Assembly (NCBI GenBank): GCA_900541185.1
Contig: UQIQ01000028.1
Span: 1 to 27,086, forward strand
Direction: 5' to 3'
DNA from: an uncultured Collinsella sp.
GTDB lineage: Bacteria > Actinomycetota > Coriobacteriia > Coriobacteriales > Coriobacteriaceae
DNA: 27,086 bases
Position 1 is the first letter of the stretch, and each line of letters begins with the position of its first letter. The notes beneath the pieces were generated by a model, which worked only from the letters and a program-made list of their open reading frames with translations, had not been told where the DNA came from and did no database searches. A program made the translations under genes and the position numbers. Shown piece by piece: positions 1 to 8,501 of the stretch.

Positions 1-247
1 GCCCGTGGGTTATACCCTAAGAGCAAACCACCCTTTTTAAGGGTGGTTCTGATTGTTTGGGGCAGGCGCGAGGCACGGAAACGATGTCTGGAGGGGCGGA
101 GCGGCTTGGAATTCATCCGTAGAGGTCTTCATTGGCTACGCCAGAAGTGCCTCCAGGTGCCGGCACAAAAGGAGCGCCCCTAACTGCCGCAGGGGGCGTC
201 GGCCACGGCCGACGCCCCCTGCGGGTGTAAGCAGATTTGGCTGCGCG
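1..247. other. Intergenic left edge with hairpins
   Basis: I see no credible gene in this stretch. A perfect 10-bp stem with a 3-nt loop lies at 26-48 (AACCACCCTT / AAGGGTGGTT). It lacks a clear T-run on either strand and could be the remains of a terminator. A much stronger hairpin at 187-224 is listed separately. The ORFs that cross this area overlap the acyltransferase antisense and have no ribosome binding site. Confidence 0.5.
187..224 (-). terminator. Terminator hairpin after the acyltransferase
   Basis: A perfect 18-bp GC-rich stem (187-204 pairs with 207-224) sits 23 bases past the stop codon of the minus-strand acyltransferase gene. Read on the minus strand it is followed about 20 nt later by a short T-run (CCTTTTG), so a Rho-independent terminator for that gene is likely. 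The T-run is weak and distant, so a different role for the hairpin is possible. Confidence 0.6.
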
Positions 248-2464
248 TTACTTGTCGGTGCCCAGCTTGTGCGGCTTGTAGGCGAGGGCATTGACGAGTG
301 CGTCGCCGGCGGACTTGACGGCTGCCGGCTGCGGATCGTTGACGTGGTCCTCGGGGTGCACGGGCAGGTCCTTCTTGACCGCATCGTGGATGAGATTGAG
401 GTACTCGGCCACGCCGGTGGCCGACAGGTGCGTGCCGTCGCCGTCAAACAGGTCGTTGCGGTTGGCGCTGTACCCGTACCAGTCGATAACGCGTACATTC
501 TTGTAGCGCGTGGCGGCGTTGGCGATGGCCTGGTTCGTGGACCCGACCCACGGCTGCGGGCTACGCGTGTTTACAAACACGACAATACGCTGCTCGCCGG
601 CGTCGGCCATGATCGCGTCGACCTGGGCGTCCGTTACCAAACCGTTGGTGCCCAGGGCAAAGACCACGATCTTGCCGGCAAGGTTCTGCTGGATATAGCC
701 CTCAAATGTCGCGCGGCCCGCATCAAACTGGCGGCCCTTTTCGGCATCGATATGGCTGTGCGGTAACACGCCGTCAAAGGAATCAACGGCGCGCAGCGAC
801 ACGGAGTCATCGATCATCAACAGGTCGTAGGAGCCATCGGGGAAGCCGTCGTTGTCCTTGTCGGTGTCATCGGCCGCCTGCTGGTCGGTGGGCGCGGTGT
901 TTTTGGCTTCCTTGTTCAGGACTTCGGCGCCCTCGCCGCTCAGCGCAGACGTCTCGGGCACAAAAATCAGGCCGCCCAGCGCAACGACCAACACGACAGC
1001 GCAGGCTGCGCAGACAGGGACGTGCGCGCGTGCCCAGTTGGCGGGCGTGGTGGTGCCATTGCGGAATTCGGTGACGGTGCGGCCGAAGGCGCCCTTCCTA
1101 AACGGCGTTTCGATAAAGCGATAAGAGCACTCGGCTACGGCGACTACCACAAGTACCTGCAAGATGTACTGCCACCAGGGCGTATCGTTGATGTTGGCGA
1201 CCGGGTTCATGAGCAACAGCAGCGGATAGTGCCACAGGTAGATGCTGTACGAGCGCTTGCCAACCCACACGAGCGGCTCGGCGGACAGCGCGCGGGCAAC
1301 CATTCCCTGGGGCTGCACGCAGGCCGCGATGACCATGAGCGTGAGGATGGAGCATAACAGCGTGCCGCCGCGATACTGGAACGCGGTGTAGCCGTTGGTG
1401 AGCGCGACCATGGCGGCAAGGCCAACCAGACCCACGACGCCCAACACATCGATGGATGCGGGCGAGGACCAAAAGCGCACGAGGGCGCTCGGCTGTGCCG
1501 GGGCGGCCTCGGCTGATTCGTCGGCCTTCTCGCCAGGCTTGCCTTCGGCGCTCTTGCCGCGCTTGGCGGCGCCAGCCAGGCGATTGAGCCCCAAACGATG
1601 AGCGAGACGCACCGGCGCCAGGTCGCGATCGGGGATAAAGGCCATCCAGGCACCCAGCAGCAGCGAGAACACGCGGGTGTCGGTGCCGTAGTACACGCGG
1701 CTGGGGTCGGCGGCAGGGCTGTAAAGCACCATCATGGCGAGGGCAGATACCGCGGCAAGGCCCAGAACCACGCGGCGCGTGTTGGGCTTGCTCACATGCA
1801 TGGATACCATGGCAAACAGCAGCGGCGGCCAAATCAGGTAGAACTGTTCCTCGATGGCAAGCGACCAAAAGTGCGTGAGCGGCGAAGGGTCGCCCAGGGC
1901 ATTGAAGTACGAGACGTTTTGGGCAATCTGCCACCAGTTGTTGAAGAACAGCAGCGACGGCAGGATGTCGGGGCGCATCTTGGTGAGCATCACGTGGTTA
2001 AAGATGGTGCACAACGCGCAGGTCACGAACACTACCGTTACCACGGCGGGGACTAGGCGACGGATGCGGCGAATCCAGAAGCTCTTAAGGTCGATGCGGC
2101 CGGTCTTAGCGACTTCGTTGAGCAGCAAGCGCGTGATCAGATAGCCCGAAAGCACAAAGAAGATCGTAACGCCGAGCAGGCCGCCCTGAGCCCACGTGAG
2201 GTTGAGGTGATAGAGCACCACCGCGACGACGGCGAGCGTGCGCAGACCGTCGAGGGCGGGGATATAGCGAGATTTGGGACGAGCAGGCGCCTGTTCTTTT
2301 GCGGCGCTGTTAGTGTGGGCGTCCTTGTTGGTGGGCGTTCGATGCGGGACCGGGCCGCGTCGCGACTCGCCGGCGCGGCGGTCGGCGCGTGGGCGTTCGT
2401 GCGGCGCCTGGTTATCGGGCGCGCGGCGCGGACCGCGCGGGCTCGATGGTGGGAATTGTTCCAT
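248..2464 (-). CDS. Membrane O-acyltransferase with C-terminal SGNH domain (OafA/OatA type)
   Basis: A 738-residue protein of the acyltransferase-3 family, which moves acyl (usually acetyl) groups across the membrane onto cell-envelope glycans. Residues 1-65 are a basic, proline-rich cytoplasmic tail. The family core then begins with RYIPALDGLRTLAV (67-80) and the conserved His86 in LYHLN. About ten hydrophobic segments follow, interrupted near the middle by a charged Ala/Glu/Lys-rich loop. After a last membrane segment and a linker, residues about 545-738 form an SGNH-like extracytoplasmic domain: Ser554 in IDDSVS, GTN at 605-607, and the Asp-His pair in DGTH (676-679). The usual GDS block reads DDS. 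The start at 2464 lacks a strong Shine-Dalgarno, so the true start could be slightly downstream. The target polymer (peptidoglycan, capsule or teichoic acid) cannot be told from sequence. Confidence 0.88.
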   Translation of the reverse strand: MEQFPPSSPRGPRRAPDNQAPHERPRADRRAGESRRGPVPHRTPTNKDAHTNSAAKEQAPARPKSRYIPALDGLRTLAVVAVVLYHLNLTWAQGGLLGVTIFFVLSGYLITRLLLNEVAKTGRIDLKSFWIRRIRRLVPAVVTVVFVTCALCTIFNHVMLTKMRPDILPSLLFFNNWWQIAQNVSYFNALGDPSPLTHFWSLAIEEQFYLIWPPLLFAMVSMHVSKPNTRRVVLGLAAVSALAMMVLYSPAADPSRVYYGTDTRVFSLLLGAWMAFIPDRDLAPVRLAHRLGLNRLAGAAKRGKSAEGKPGEKADESAEAAPAQPSALVRFWSSPASIDVLGVVGLVGLAAMVALTNGYTAFQYRGGTLLCSILTLMVIAACVQPQGMVARALSAEPLVWVGKRSYSIYLWHYPLLLLMNPVANINDTPWWQYILQVLVVVAVAECSYRFIETPFRKGAFGRTVTEFRNGTTTPANWARAHVPVCAACAVVLVVALGGLIFVPETSALSGEGAEVLNKEAKNTAPTDQQAADDTDKDNDGFPDGSYDLLMIDDSVSLRAVDSFDGVLPHSHIDAEKGRQFDAGRATFEGYIQQNLAGKIVVFALGTNGLVTDAQVDAIMADAGEQRIVVFVNTRSPQPWVGSTNQAIANAATRYKNVRVIDWYGYSANRNDLFDGDGTHLSATGVAEYLNLIHDAVKKDLPVHPEDHVNDPQPAAVKSAGDALVNALAYKPHKLGTDK

Positions 2465-2650
2465 AAAACATCATCCAATGACGAGAATAATCAGCACATA
2501 TTCATTGTAGCTGCCTGCTCCTGTGAATGCTTGCTGCTGGCGCAACCTCAAGGGCGCGTTCACATCAAAGTGAACTAAAGTTATAGAGGTGCGAGGGCGC
2601 ACGATCGACGGCCGACGGTGGGCATAAGGCCCGCAGATGAGGAGGTTCCC
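2465..2650 (+). promoter_or_regulatory. Divergent intergenic region with GTTCAC-N6-GTGAAC operator-like palindrome
   Basis: This gap separates the divergent acyltransferase and ribokinase genes and must hold both promoters. A perfect inverted repeat GTTCAC / GTGAAC with a 6-bp spacer lies at 2558-2575, about 75 bp before the ribokinase ATG, and has the look of a repressor site. I could not assign -35 and -10 boxes with confidence. Confidence 0.4.
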
Positions 2651-3646
2651 ATGGCAGATCGCGGCATCATTGCGGTGTTTGGCAGCATGAACATGGACCT
2701 TTCGGTGGCGTGCGAGCGCATGCCGCGTGCGGGCGAGACCGTCGGCGGCAGCGGTTTTATCACCAATGCCGGCGGCAAGGGCGCTAACCAGGCCGTCGCC
2801 GCCGCGCGCATGGGTGCGCGCACGTGCATGATTGGCGCGGTCGGGCGCGATGCGTTTGGCGATGTGCTCGTGGCGGGGCTCCAGGATGCTGGCGTGGACT
2901 GTGACTTTGTGGCGCGTCGCGATGACGTGGAGACGGGAACGGCGACCATCATTCGCTGCGAGGGCGACAACCGCATCGTGCTGTCGCCGGGCGCCAACCA
3001 CGCGCTTACGGGTGAGGATGTGGCCTGCGCGCTGAGACGTCTGGTGGCCGATGAGCTCGACGGCGACGCCAACGAGATCGCCCCGGCTGCCGGAAGCGTC
3101 TTTATCGCCCAGGGCGAATGCGATCTGATGGCGACGGCCGAGGCACTTGTTTGCGCTCACGAGCTGGGGTTCTATACGGTCTTTAATCCAGCGCCTGCCT
3201 GTGAGTTGCCTGCGGAGGTCTGGCCTGCGGTCGACCTGGTCTGTCCCAACGAGACTGAGTGCCAGGTGCTGACGGGCATCTTGCCCGCGGATGATGCGAG
3301 CTGCGTCGCGGCGCTCAACGCCCTGCTCGCCAAGGGTGCCGGCGCCGCGGTCATCACGCTGGGCGGCGCCGGCTCGGTTACGCTCGGTGATAGCGGTGAG
3401 CTGCTGCGCATGCCGGCACTTTCGAGCACGGTAGTCGATACCACGGCCGCCGGCGATACGTTTATCGGTGCGTTGGCGGCGGCTCGTTTGGAGGGCTGGC
3501 CGCTCTTTGAGTGCATGACGGCGGGTGCACGCGCCTCGGCAGTGACGGTGTCGCGCCTGGGCGCTCAGCAGTCGATTCCCACGCGTGCCGAAGTTGAGCG
3601 CGTGTTTGATTTAGACGATTTAGTACAAGACGGAGAAGCGGAGTAG
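2651..3646 (+). CDS. rbsK: Ribokinase (PfkB family)
   Basis: A 331-residue PfkB-family sugar kinase, expected to convert D-ribose plus ATP to ribose 5-phosphate in the cytoplasm. The N-terminal substrate motif GSMNMDL (11-17) and GGKGANQA (41-48) are typical of ribokinase. PNETE at 199-203 is the mid-chain signature, and DTTAAGDTF (263-271) is the C-terminal PfkB motif with catalytic Asp269. The ATG at 2651 was chosen because GAGGAGG lies a few bases upstream; the reading frame extends further 5' without a better signal. The next gene, a nucleoside hydrolase, starts 4 bp after the stop, so the pair forms an operon in which ribose released from nucleosides is phosphorylated at once. Ribokinase is the best call, though PfkB kinases can differ in substrate. 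Confidence 0.9.
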   Translation: MADRGIIAVFGSMNMDLSVACERMPRAGETVGGSGFITNAGGKGANQAVAAARMGARTCMIGAVGRDAFGDVLVAGLQDAGVDCDFVARRDDVETGTATIIRCEGDNRIVLSPGANHALTGEDVACALRRLVADELDGDANEIAPAAGSVFIAQGECDLMATAEALVCAHELGFYTVFNPAPACELPAEVWPAVDLVCPNETECQVLTGILPADDASCVAALNALLAKGAGAAVITLGGAGSVTLGDSGELLRMPALSSTVVDTTAAGDTFIGALAAARLEGWPLFECMTAGARASAVTVSRLGAQQSIPTRAEVERVFDLDDLVQDGEAE

Positions 3647-3650
3647 AACA

Positions 3651-4625
3651 ATGGCAACCAAGAAGCTGATCCTTGATCTGGATATGGGTGTGGACGATGC
3701 AATGGCGCTTGCCTATGCCATCGCGAGCCCCGAGGTGGAGCTCGTGGGCATCACCACGTGCTTTGGCAACGTGCGCGTCGAGCAATCGGCGCACAATTGC
3801 CTGGCGGTGCTCGATCTGCTGGGTCGCCCCGAGGTTCCGGTGTACCTGGGCGCCGATCGTCCCATTAAGGCGACTGAGCCCTATACACCGCCGGCGTCCA
3901 CCACGCTCATCCACGGCAAGAACGGCATTGGCGGGGCGAGCGTGCCCGCGTCGCCGTACGAGCCGGTGGGGGCGACGTCGGCCGACGGTAACGCGGCGGT
4001 CGATTATCTGATCGATGCCGCGCGCACCTATGGCCCCGATTTGATCTACGTGGCGACCGGTCCGCTCTCCAACCTGGCACTTGCCTTGGAGCGCGATGCG
4101 GCGGCGATGATGTCTATCGGTCGCGTGGTCGTGATGGGCGGCGCCCTGACCGTGCCCGGAAACGTGAGTGCGGGCACCGAGGCCAACATGGCAAGTGATC
4201 CCGAGGCGGCCGATGCCGTGCTGCGTTCGGGCCGCAAGCTCACCATGGTGGGTCTGGATGTGACGCATCGCGTGGTGCTCACGCGTCGCGACATTGCCGG
4301 CTGGACGGGTTCGGGCACCATGGCCGGTTGCGCGTTTGCGAGCATGGTGGAGCACTACATTGGCTCGTACGAGATGAACGCCCCCTACCTGGGTGGCTGC
4401 GCGCTGCACGATCCGCTTGCCGTCGCTGTGGCGATTGACCCCACGCTCGTGGGTGCGCTCGGCTGCAATCTACGTGTTGATCTGCTGGGCGAGTATCGCG
4501 GCCGCACCATTTGCGACGAGCATCGCCTGTCCAATCCGGACAAGAGCGCGCTTGTGGCGCTGACCGTGGATGCCCCGCGCTTCCTGTCCGAGTTCAAGAC
4601 GCGCATGGCCCGTGTTCTTGGCTAG
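3651..4625 (+). CDS. Inosine/uridine-preferring nucleoside hydrolase family protein
   Basis: A 324-residue nucleoside hydrolase, which cleaves the N-glycosidic bond of ribonucleosides to give free base and ribose. The calcium-binding N-terminal cluster is present as D9-L-D11-M-G-V-D15-D16. The family block HGKNGIGG is at 88-95, the TEANMASDPEAA block (residues 176-187) follows, and the C-terminal His253-Asp254 (ALHDPLA) completes the site. Length matches the family (about 310-330). There is no signal peptide, so it acts in the cytoplasm. It lies 4 bp after ribokinase, which would take up the released ribose. A terminator follows directly. The base preference (purine, pyrimidine or both) cannot be read from the sequence. 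Confidence 0.9.
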   Translation: MATKKLILDLDMGVDDAMALAYAIASPEVELVGITTCFGNVRVEQSAHNCLAVLDLLGRPEVPVYLGADRPIKATEPYTPPASTTLIHGKNGIGGASVPASPYEPVGATSADGNAAVDYLIDAARTYGPDLIYVATGPLSNLALALERDAAAMMSIGRVVVMGGALTVPGNVSAGTEANMASDPEAADAVLRSGRKLTMVGLDVTHRVVLTRRDIAGWTGSGTMAGCAFASMVEHYIGSYEMNAPYLGGCALHDPLAVAVAIDPTLVGALGCNLRVDLLGEYRGRTICDEHRLSNPDKSALVALTVDAPRFLSEFKTRMARVLG

Positions 4626-4636
4626 ATGATTTCCGT

Positions 4637-4675
4637 GCCCCGCCCCATGTAGTCAATTTGGGACGGGGCTTTTTT
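4637..4675 (+). terminator. Rho-independent terminator after the nucleoside hydrolase
   Basis: GCCCCG-x-CCCA (4637-4647) pairs with TGGGACGGGGC (4659-4669), with one mismatch, followed by six T (4670-4675). The right half (TCAATTTGGGACGGGGC plus T-run) recurs almost exactly near 17373-17392 and, inverted, at 17428-17450, so it belongs to a repeated terminator family in this genome. Confidence 0.85.
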
Positions 4676-4723
4676 AGCTACCGAGTAAATGTGCCCGTTG
4701 GGGGAATAGTCGTGCCACTTCGC

Positions 4724-4770
4724 TTGACAACAGGCTAAACTAGCTCATAAACATTTACTATTCTGTTTAG
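4724..4770 (+). promoter_or_regulatory. Probable promoter and operator of the first LacI gene
   Basis: TTGACA at 4724-4729 is a consensus -35 box, with CATAAA or ATAAAC about 16-17 bp downstream as a weak -10. The near-palindrome TAAACATTTA (4748-4757) overlaps the -10, and CTAAAC (4735-4740) is mirrored by GTTTAG (4765-4770). This arrangement suggests autoregulation by the LacI protein encoded just downstream, which is an inference. Confidence 0.5.
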
Positions 4771-4844
4771 ATTGAATTTGCGGTCGTTTAGTTGTCGAGT
4801 CATCAAGTTGCGATGCTCCGCCACGGCCGTTGCTAGGGGGAACA

Positions 4845-5855
4845 ATGGCCAAAGCAAGTGTTCGCGAAATTAGCCGCATCACCGGTTTTTCGCCTGCGAC
4901 CGTGTCCAACGCGCTCAACCGCAAGCGCAGCGTGAGTGAAGAGACCGCCAAGGTCATCCTTGAGTGCGCGCAATCGCTCGGCTACCAGCAGTCGACGCAA
5001 CTCGAGAGCATCCAGTTTGTTCTCGCGCGCAAGACGGGCGCCATCCTTGATGAGAGCACCTTCCATCCTGCGGTGATTGAGGGCGTGGAGCGCCAGGCGC
5101 GTCGTCACGGCATGAGCACGAGCTTTGTCTCGCTCGATTTTAGCGACTTGAACGCCGTGCGCCCGCAGGTCGAGAGCCTTATCGCCGACCCGGCTGCCGC
5201 CATCGTGCTGATGGGCACCGAGCTGGGTGAGGAAGACTACGCTTTGTTCGCCAACGCCGCCGCCCACCTGATCGTGCTCGACGGCTGGAGCGATCGCCAG
5301 TACTTTGATGCCGTGGTCATTGCCAATACCGATTCGGTGCTGCGTGCCGTGGATTACCTTATCGAGAAGGGCCACAAGCAAATCGGCTACCTGGCAGGCG
5401 ACCTGCGCATCCGCAATTTCAAGGATCGCGAGCGCGGCTATCGCCAAGCGCTTGAAGATGCAGGCCTTGAGGCCAATCCGACATGGCGCGTCACGCTGGG
5501 CACCACGCTCGAGGGCGCCTATCGCGACATGGGCGCATGGCTCGATACCGTTTCGCATGATGAACTGCCGACGGCTTTCTTTGCCGAGAACGACGTCCTC
5601 GCCGTGGGTGCTATGCGTGCGTTGAGCGAGCATGGCATTCGCGTGCCCGAAGATGTCTCGATGATTGGCTTCGACGATCTTTCCGTGGGCGCCTTCTCCA
5701 ACCCGCCACTCACCACGGTGCATGTTCCCAAGCACGAGGTGGGCGAGATCGCGGTGCGCCGTCTGGTGGGCAACATCCGCAATCCCAAGAGCTATACCTG
5801 CAAAACGGCCGTCTCGACCTATTTTGTCGAGCGCCAGAGCGTGCGCGAGCTCTAG
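4845..5855 (+). CDS. LacI-family transcriptional regulator 1
   Basis: A 336-residue LacI/GalR repressor. The N-terminal helix-turn-helix (about residues 5-25) includes VREISRITGFSPATVSNALN, followed by the hinge region SVSEETAKVIL. The rest is the periplasmic-binding-protein-like effector domain, with the C-terminal block MIGFDDLSVGAFSNPPLTTV typical of the family. The ATG at 4845 was chosen because AGGGGG precedes it by 5 bp. The gene lies downstream of the nucleoside operon terminator, with its own promoter, and runs tail to tail into the second LacI gene. Candidate targets are its own promoter and the neighbouring sugar operons; nothing in the sequence names the effector. Confidence 0.9.
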   Translation: MAKASVREISRITGFSPATVSNALNRKRSVSEETAKVILECAQSLGYQQSTQLESIQFVLARKTGAILDESTFHPAVIEGVERQARRHGMSTSFVSLDFSDLNAVRPQVESLIADPAAAIVLMGTELGEEDYALFANAAAHLIVLDGWSDRQYFDAVVIANTDSVLRAVDYLIEKGHKQIGYLAGDLRIRNFKDRERGYRQALEDAGLEANPTWRVTLGTTLEGAYRDMGAWLDTVSHDELPTAFFAENDVLAVGAMRALSEHGIRVPEDVSMIGFDDLSVGAFSNPPLTTVHVPKHEVGEIAVRRLVGNIRNPKSYTCKTAVSTYFVERQSVREL

Positions 5856-6847
5856 GCAGAACGGCGCTTGATGAGCGATGCCCCCAGCTCGATCTTGAGC
5901 GGGTGGTGCTCGGCCTCGTCGATAACCTCGACGAGGCGCCGTGCGGCGACGGCGCCCATATACTCCGAAGGAACATTGAGCGTGGTCAGTTGTGGCTGCA
6001 CGTAGGTTCCGCCGGCGTTGTTGTCGAAGCCGACGATGCGTACGTCATCGGGCACGCGATAACCACGCTCGATAAAGGCTTTCATGGCCCCAATAGCTAT
6101 ATCGTCAAAGACAGCGACGTAGTTTTGGGCGAGGGGTTCGCCCGAATCAATAATGTCGAGCATGTCGGCGTATGCTTCATCTGGAGCGACGGCGAGTTCG
6201 TGGATGATGCCGCACTTTTCCGAGCCCGATAGCTGACCGATGGCGTGTTCGTAGGCGAAGCGTCGTTCGGTGAAGTTGCTCACGGTAACGGGCGTCGTTA
6301 ACAGCCCGGGGACAGATCCATACTTCGAATGCAGGTACTGCACGGCTAGCATCATGCTGGCGGCGTTGTCGATCTTGACCGTATCGACCCCAGCGCTCAT
6401 GCATGAGTCCAACAGCAGCAGAGGGCAGTCCAGCGATGCAAACGGCATAAAATCCGATTCGAACATCTCAGTTGCAAGGATGATGACACCATCATATTGC
6501 GCTTCGGCGATGTCGGCGATCTGTTGCTGAGTGTTTTCGAACGGTGAGTAGTTCACCAGCGAAAACGAGAATCCCGCGTGTCTAAGAGCGCCCTCGACTC
6601 CGGCGAGCATATCGGCGAAGAAGGGGCGCGCAAAGATGCGGCGCCGGTTAAAGGCAACCAAGGCAACGGTTCCGCTCTTTTGGCGCTCGAACTTAATCTT
6701 GCTAAAGTCGTAACCTAGAGCTTCGGCGGTGCTAAGTACCAGCTGCCGTGTTTTTTCGCTTACGCCGCGTCGATTGTTAAGTGCAAGGGAAACGGCCGCT
6801 GCCGAAATTCCCAGCTGGTCAGCGATTTGTTTTGCAGTAACGGCCAT
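5852..6847 (-). CDS. LacI-family transcriptional regulator 2, divergent from the glycoside operon
   Basis: A 331-residue LacI/GalR repressor with a helix-turn-helix at residues 4-23 (TAKQIADQLGISAAAVSLAL), then the SEKTRQLVL hinge helix. The effector-binding domain ends with VRIVGFDNNAGGTYVQPQLTTL. The start at 6847 is supported by AGGAAAC 5 bp upstream; a longer in-frame extension to 6877 has no ribosome binding site. Its stop shares the CTAG at 5852-5855 with the stop of LacI 1. It is divergent from the alpha/beta hydrolase, glycosidase and PTS genes starting at 7000, which makes that operon its most likely target, with a glycoside or sugar phosphate as inducer. Confidence 0.9.
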   Translation of the reverse strand: MAVTAKQIADQLGISAAAVSLALNNRRGVSEKTRQLVLSTAEALGYDFSKIKFERQKSGTVALVAFNRRRIFARPFFADMLAGVEGALRHAGFSFSLVNYSPFENTQQQIADIAEAQYDGVIILATEMFESDFMPFASLDCPLLLLDSCMSAGVDTVKIDNAASMMLAVQYLHSKYGSVPGLLTTPVTVSNFTERRFAYEHAIGQLSGSEKCGIIHELAVAPDEAYADMLDIIDSGEPLAQNYVAVFDDIAIGAMKAFIERGYRVPDDVRIVGFDNNAGGTYVQPQLTTLNVPSEYMGAVAARRLVEVIDEAEHHPLKIELGASLIKRRSA

Positions 6848-6999
6848 GGTGTTTCCTAACGTTTGTGAACTTACCATGAGCTTAACACCAGGCTGTTTAT
6901 TAAGCTAAATATTTAGTAATTAAACTTAAGAATCAATAGAAGTTAAGTAGCGCCCACAGTAGAGTTTGTCTCAGCAAACGCAACAACAAGGGGGACGAG
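6848..6999. promoter_or_regulatory. Divergent control region between LacI 2 and the glycoside operon
   Basis: This AT-rich 152-bp gap contrasts with the GC-rich genes on both sides. It contains a perfect 12-bp palindrome, CTAAATATTTAG, at 6905-6916, and ACTTAA (6924-6929) mirrored by TTAAGT (6943-6948). The palindrome is a good LacI-type operator candidate placed to control both directions. A purine-rich GGGGGAC just before 7000 is the ribosome binding site for the hydrolase. No confident -35/-10 pair was assigned. Confidence 0.5.
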
Positions 7000-8472
7000 A
7001 TGATCAGCGGTATTTTCCAAATGCCCATTACGGATGAGAGTTATCCGTTTTCGAGCGCCGAGCGCTACTGTCATCTGAGCGCAAAGGATTACGTCGAGCG
7101 CGAGTATCGCGTTGACGGTACCGCCAACGTGTATCGCACCGCCGACGAAGACGGCGGCGTGGAGGTCATGACTGCCGACGCTCCTTATTCCAATCGGATC
7201 GTTGTTCGTGCTCCGAAAGATCCGGCGCAAGCGAGTGGCAATGTGGTCGTGGAGATCATCAATCCCACATCGTTTATGGAAATCGAGCGCATGTGGATTC
7301 TGGGTCACGGCGAGTTTGTGCGCTCTGGCGATATCTATGTGGGCATTACCAGCAAGCCCAACACCATCGCTAAGCTCAAGGAATTCAATCCCGATCGCTA
7401 TGCCTTCATGAGCTGGGCAAACCCAACTCCCGAGCGGCCCTTTGACTTTGATCCGGAACAGCTCGTACGCGACGGCGCGCTTCCCGACATGGACATCTCT
7501 TACGAGACTGGCCTGTTTTGGGACATGTTGACCGATCTTGCGTGGCTCTTGCGCGGAGACTCCGACCTTAACCCGATCCGCGACTATCCTCGCCAGGCAA
7601 TTTGCCTTACAGGATGGTCTCAGTCCGGCGCCTACCTGTTCCGCTACCTTAACAGCTTTGCCTATCGCGAGGAGGTGCGCCGCGACGGCCGCGTGTTTGA
7701 CGGGTACCTGTCTGGCGGCGGCATCCATTCGATGTGCATTCCTGTCAATCAGTATGAATGCTGCCGGGAATACGCACACCATCTACTGCGTGTGGAGCAC
7801 GTCGAGGAGCCGTTTATCGCCCTTCAGACCGAAAGCGAGAACGGTCGCTTTGAGAGTTGGCGCACGCTTATGCCCGATAGCGACGACCCCGATTTTAAAT
7901 ACCGGCTGTACGAGGTGACGGGTGCTTCCCACGATACGCAGTGGAGCTATGTCGACTATTACCAGGACGACGAGGACCTCAAGCGCATCGATCATTTGCC
8001 GGTGTACGTCGGCAAGCACGCCGAGGCAAACGCCTACCCGTCGCAGTACCTCTTCCACGCCGCTTTCCGCAACTTGTTCCGTTGGGTTCGCACGGGTGCC
8101 GCTCCGGCAACATGTCCGCGCATTGAGTTGGACGCGAACGGCGAGAACGTAAAGGATGCCTTGGGCAACACCAAGGGCGGCCTTCGCACTTGCCTGCTCG
8201 AGCATCCGTTTGCCCGCTATTCCAACACGAGCCTGGTGGAGCCGGGCCAGGGCACGGTCGATAAGACGAGCGACAAGGATGGCCTGTTTGGCCATATGGA
8301 GTCGTTTTCGGCATCGATGCTCAAGGAGCTGTACGGATCGCTCGAAAACTATCGCGCTCTGTGTGAGCGCGATACGGCGATCGAGGTGTCACAAGGTTTT
8401 ATTTGTGCCGAGGATGCCCAAGCGATCGTTGACTTTGCCGTGACGTCCGCCAGCGAGCGAGGACTGAACTAG
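7000..8472 (+). CDS. Alpha/beta hydrolase domain-containing protein (Abhydrolase_10-like), putative esterase
   Basis: A 490-residue serine hydrolase-like protein. The nucleophile elbow is GWSQSG at 205-210 (Ser207), embedded in an LTGWSQSGAYLFRY context typical of the large alpha/beta hydrolase family often annotated only as 'alpha/beta hydrolase domain'. His311 in VTGASHDT is the likely catalytic His, and Glu278 or Glu280 in LQTESEN the acid. No signal peptide is visible, so it should be cytoplasmic. ATG at 7000 has GGGGGACGAG upstream. It is the first gene of the operon, 29 bp before the glycosidase, so a role in removing acyl groups or an ester-linked aglycone from an imported glycoside is plausible. 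The substrate is unknown; that role is inference from context. Confidence 0.75.
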   Translation: MISGIFQMPITDESYPFSSAERYCHLSAKDYVEREYRVDGTANVYRTADEDGGVEVMTADAPYSNRIVVRAPKDPAQASGNVVVEIINPTSFMEIERMWILGHGEFVRSGDIYVGITSKPNTIAKLKEFNPDRYAFMSWANPTPERPFDFDPEQLVRDGALPDMDISYETGLFWDMLTDLAWLLRGDSDLNPIRDYPRQAICLTGWSQSGAYLFRYLNSFAYREEVRRDGRVFDGYLSGGGIHSMCIPVNQYECCREYAHHLLRVEHVEEPFIALQTESENGRFESWRTLMPDSDDPDFKYRLYEVTGASHDTQWSYVDYYQDDEDLKRIDHLPVYVGKHAEANAYPSQYLFHAAFRNLFRWVRTGAAPATCPRIELDANGENVKDALGNTKGGLRTCLLEHPFARYSNTSLVEPGQGTVDKTSDKDGLFGHMESFSASMLKELYGSLENYRALCERDTAIEVSQGFICAEDAQAIVDFAVTSASERGLN

Positions 8473-8501
8473 TAGGCACCAAGACCAGAAAGGGGTCTGC
8501 A

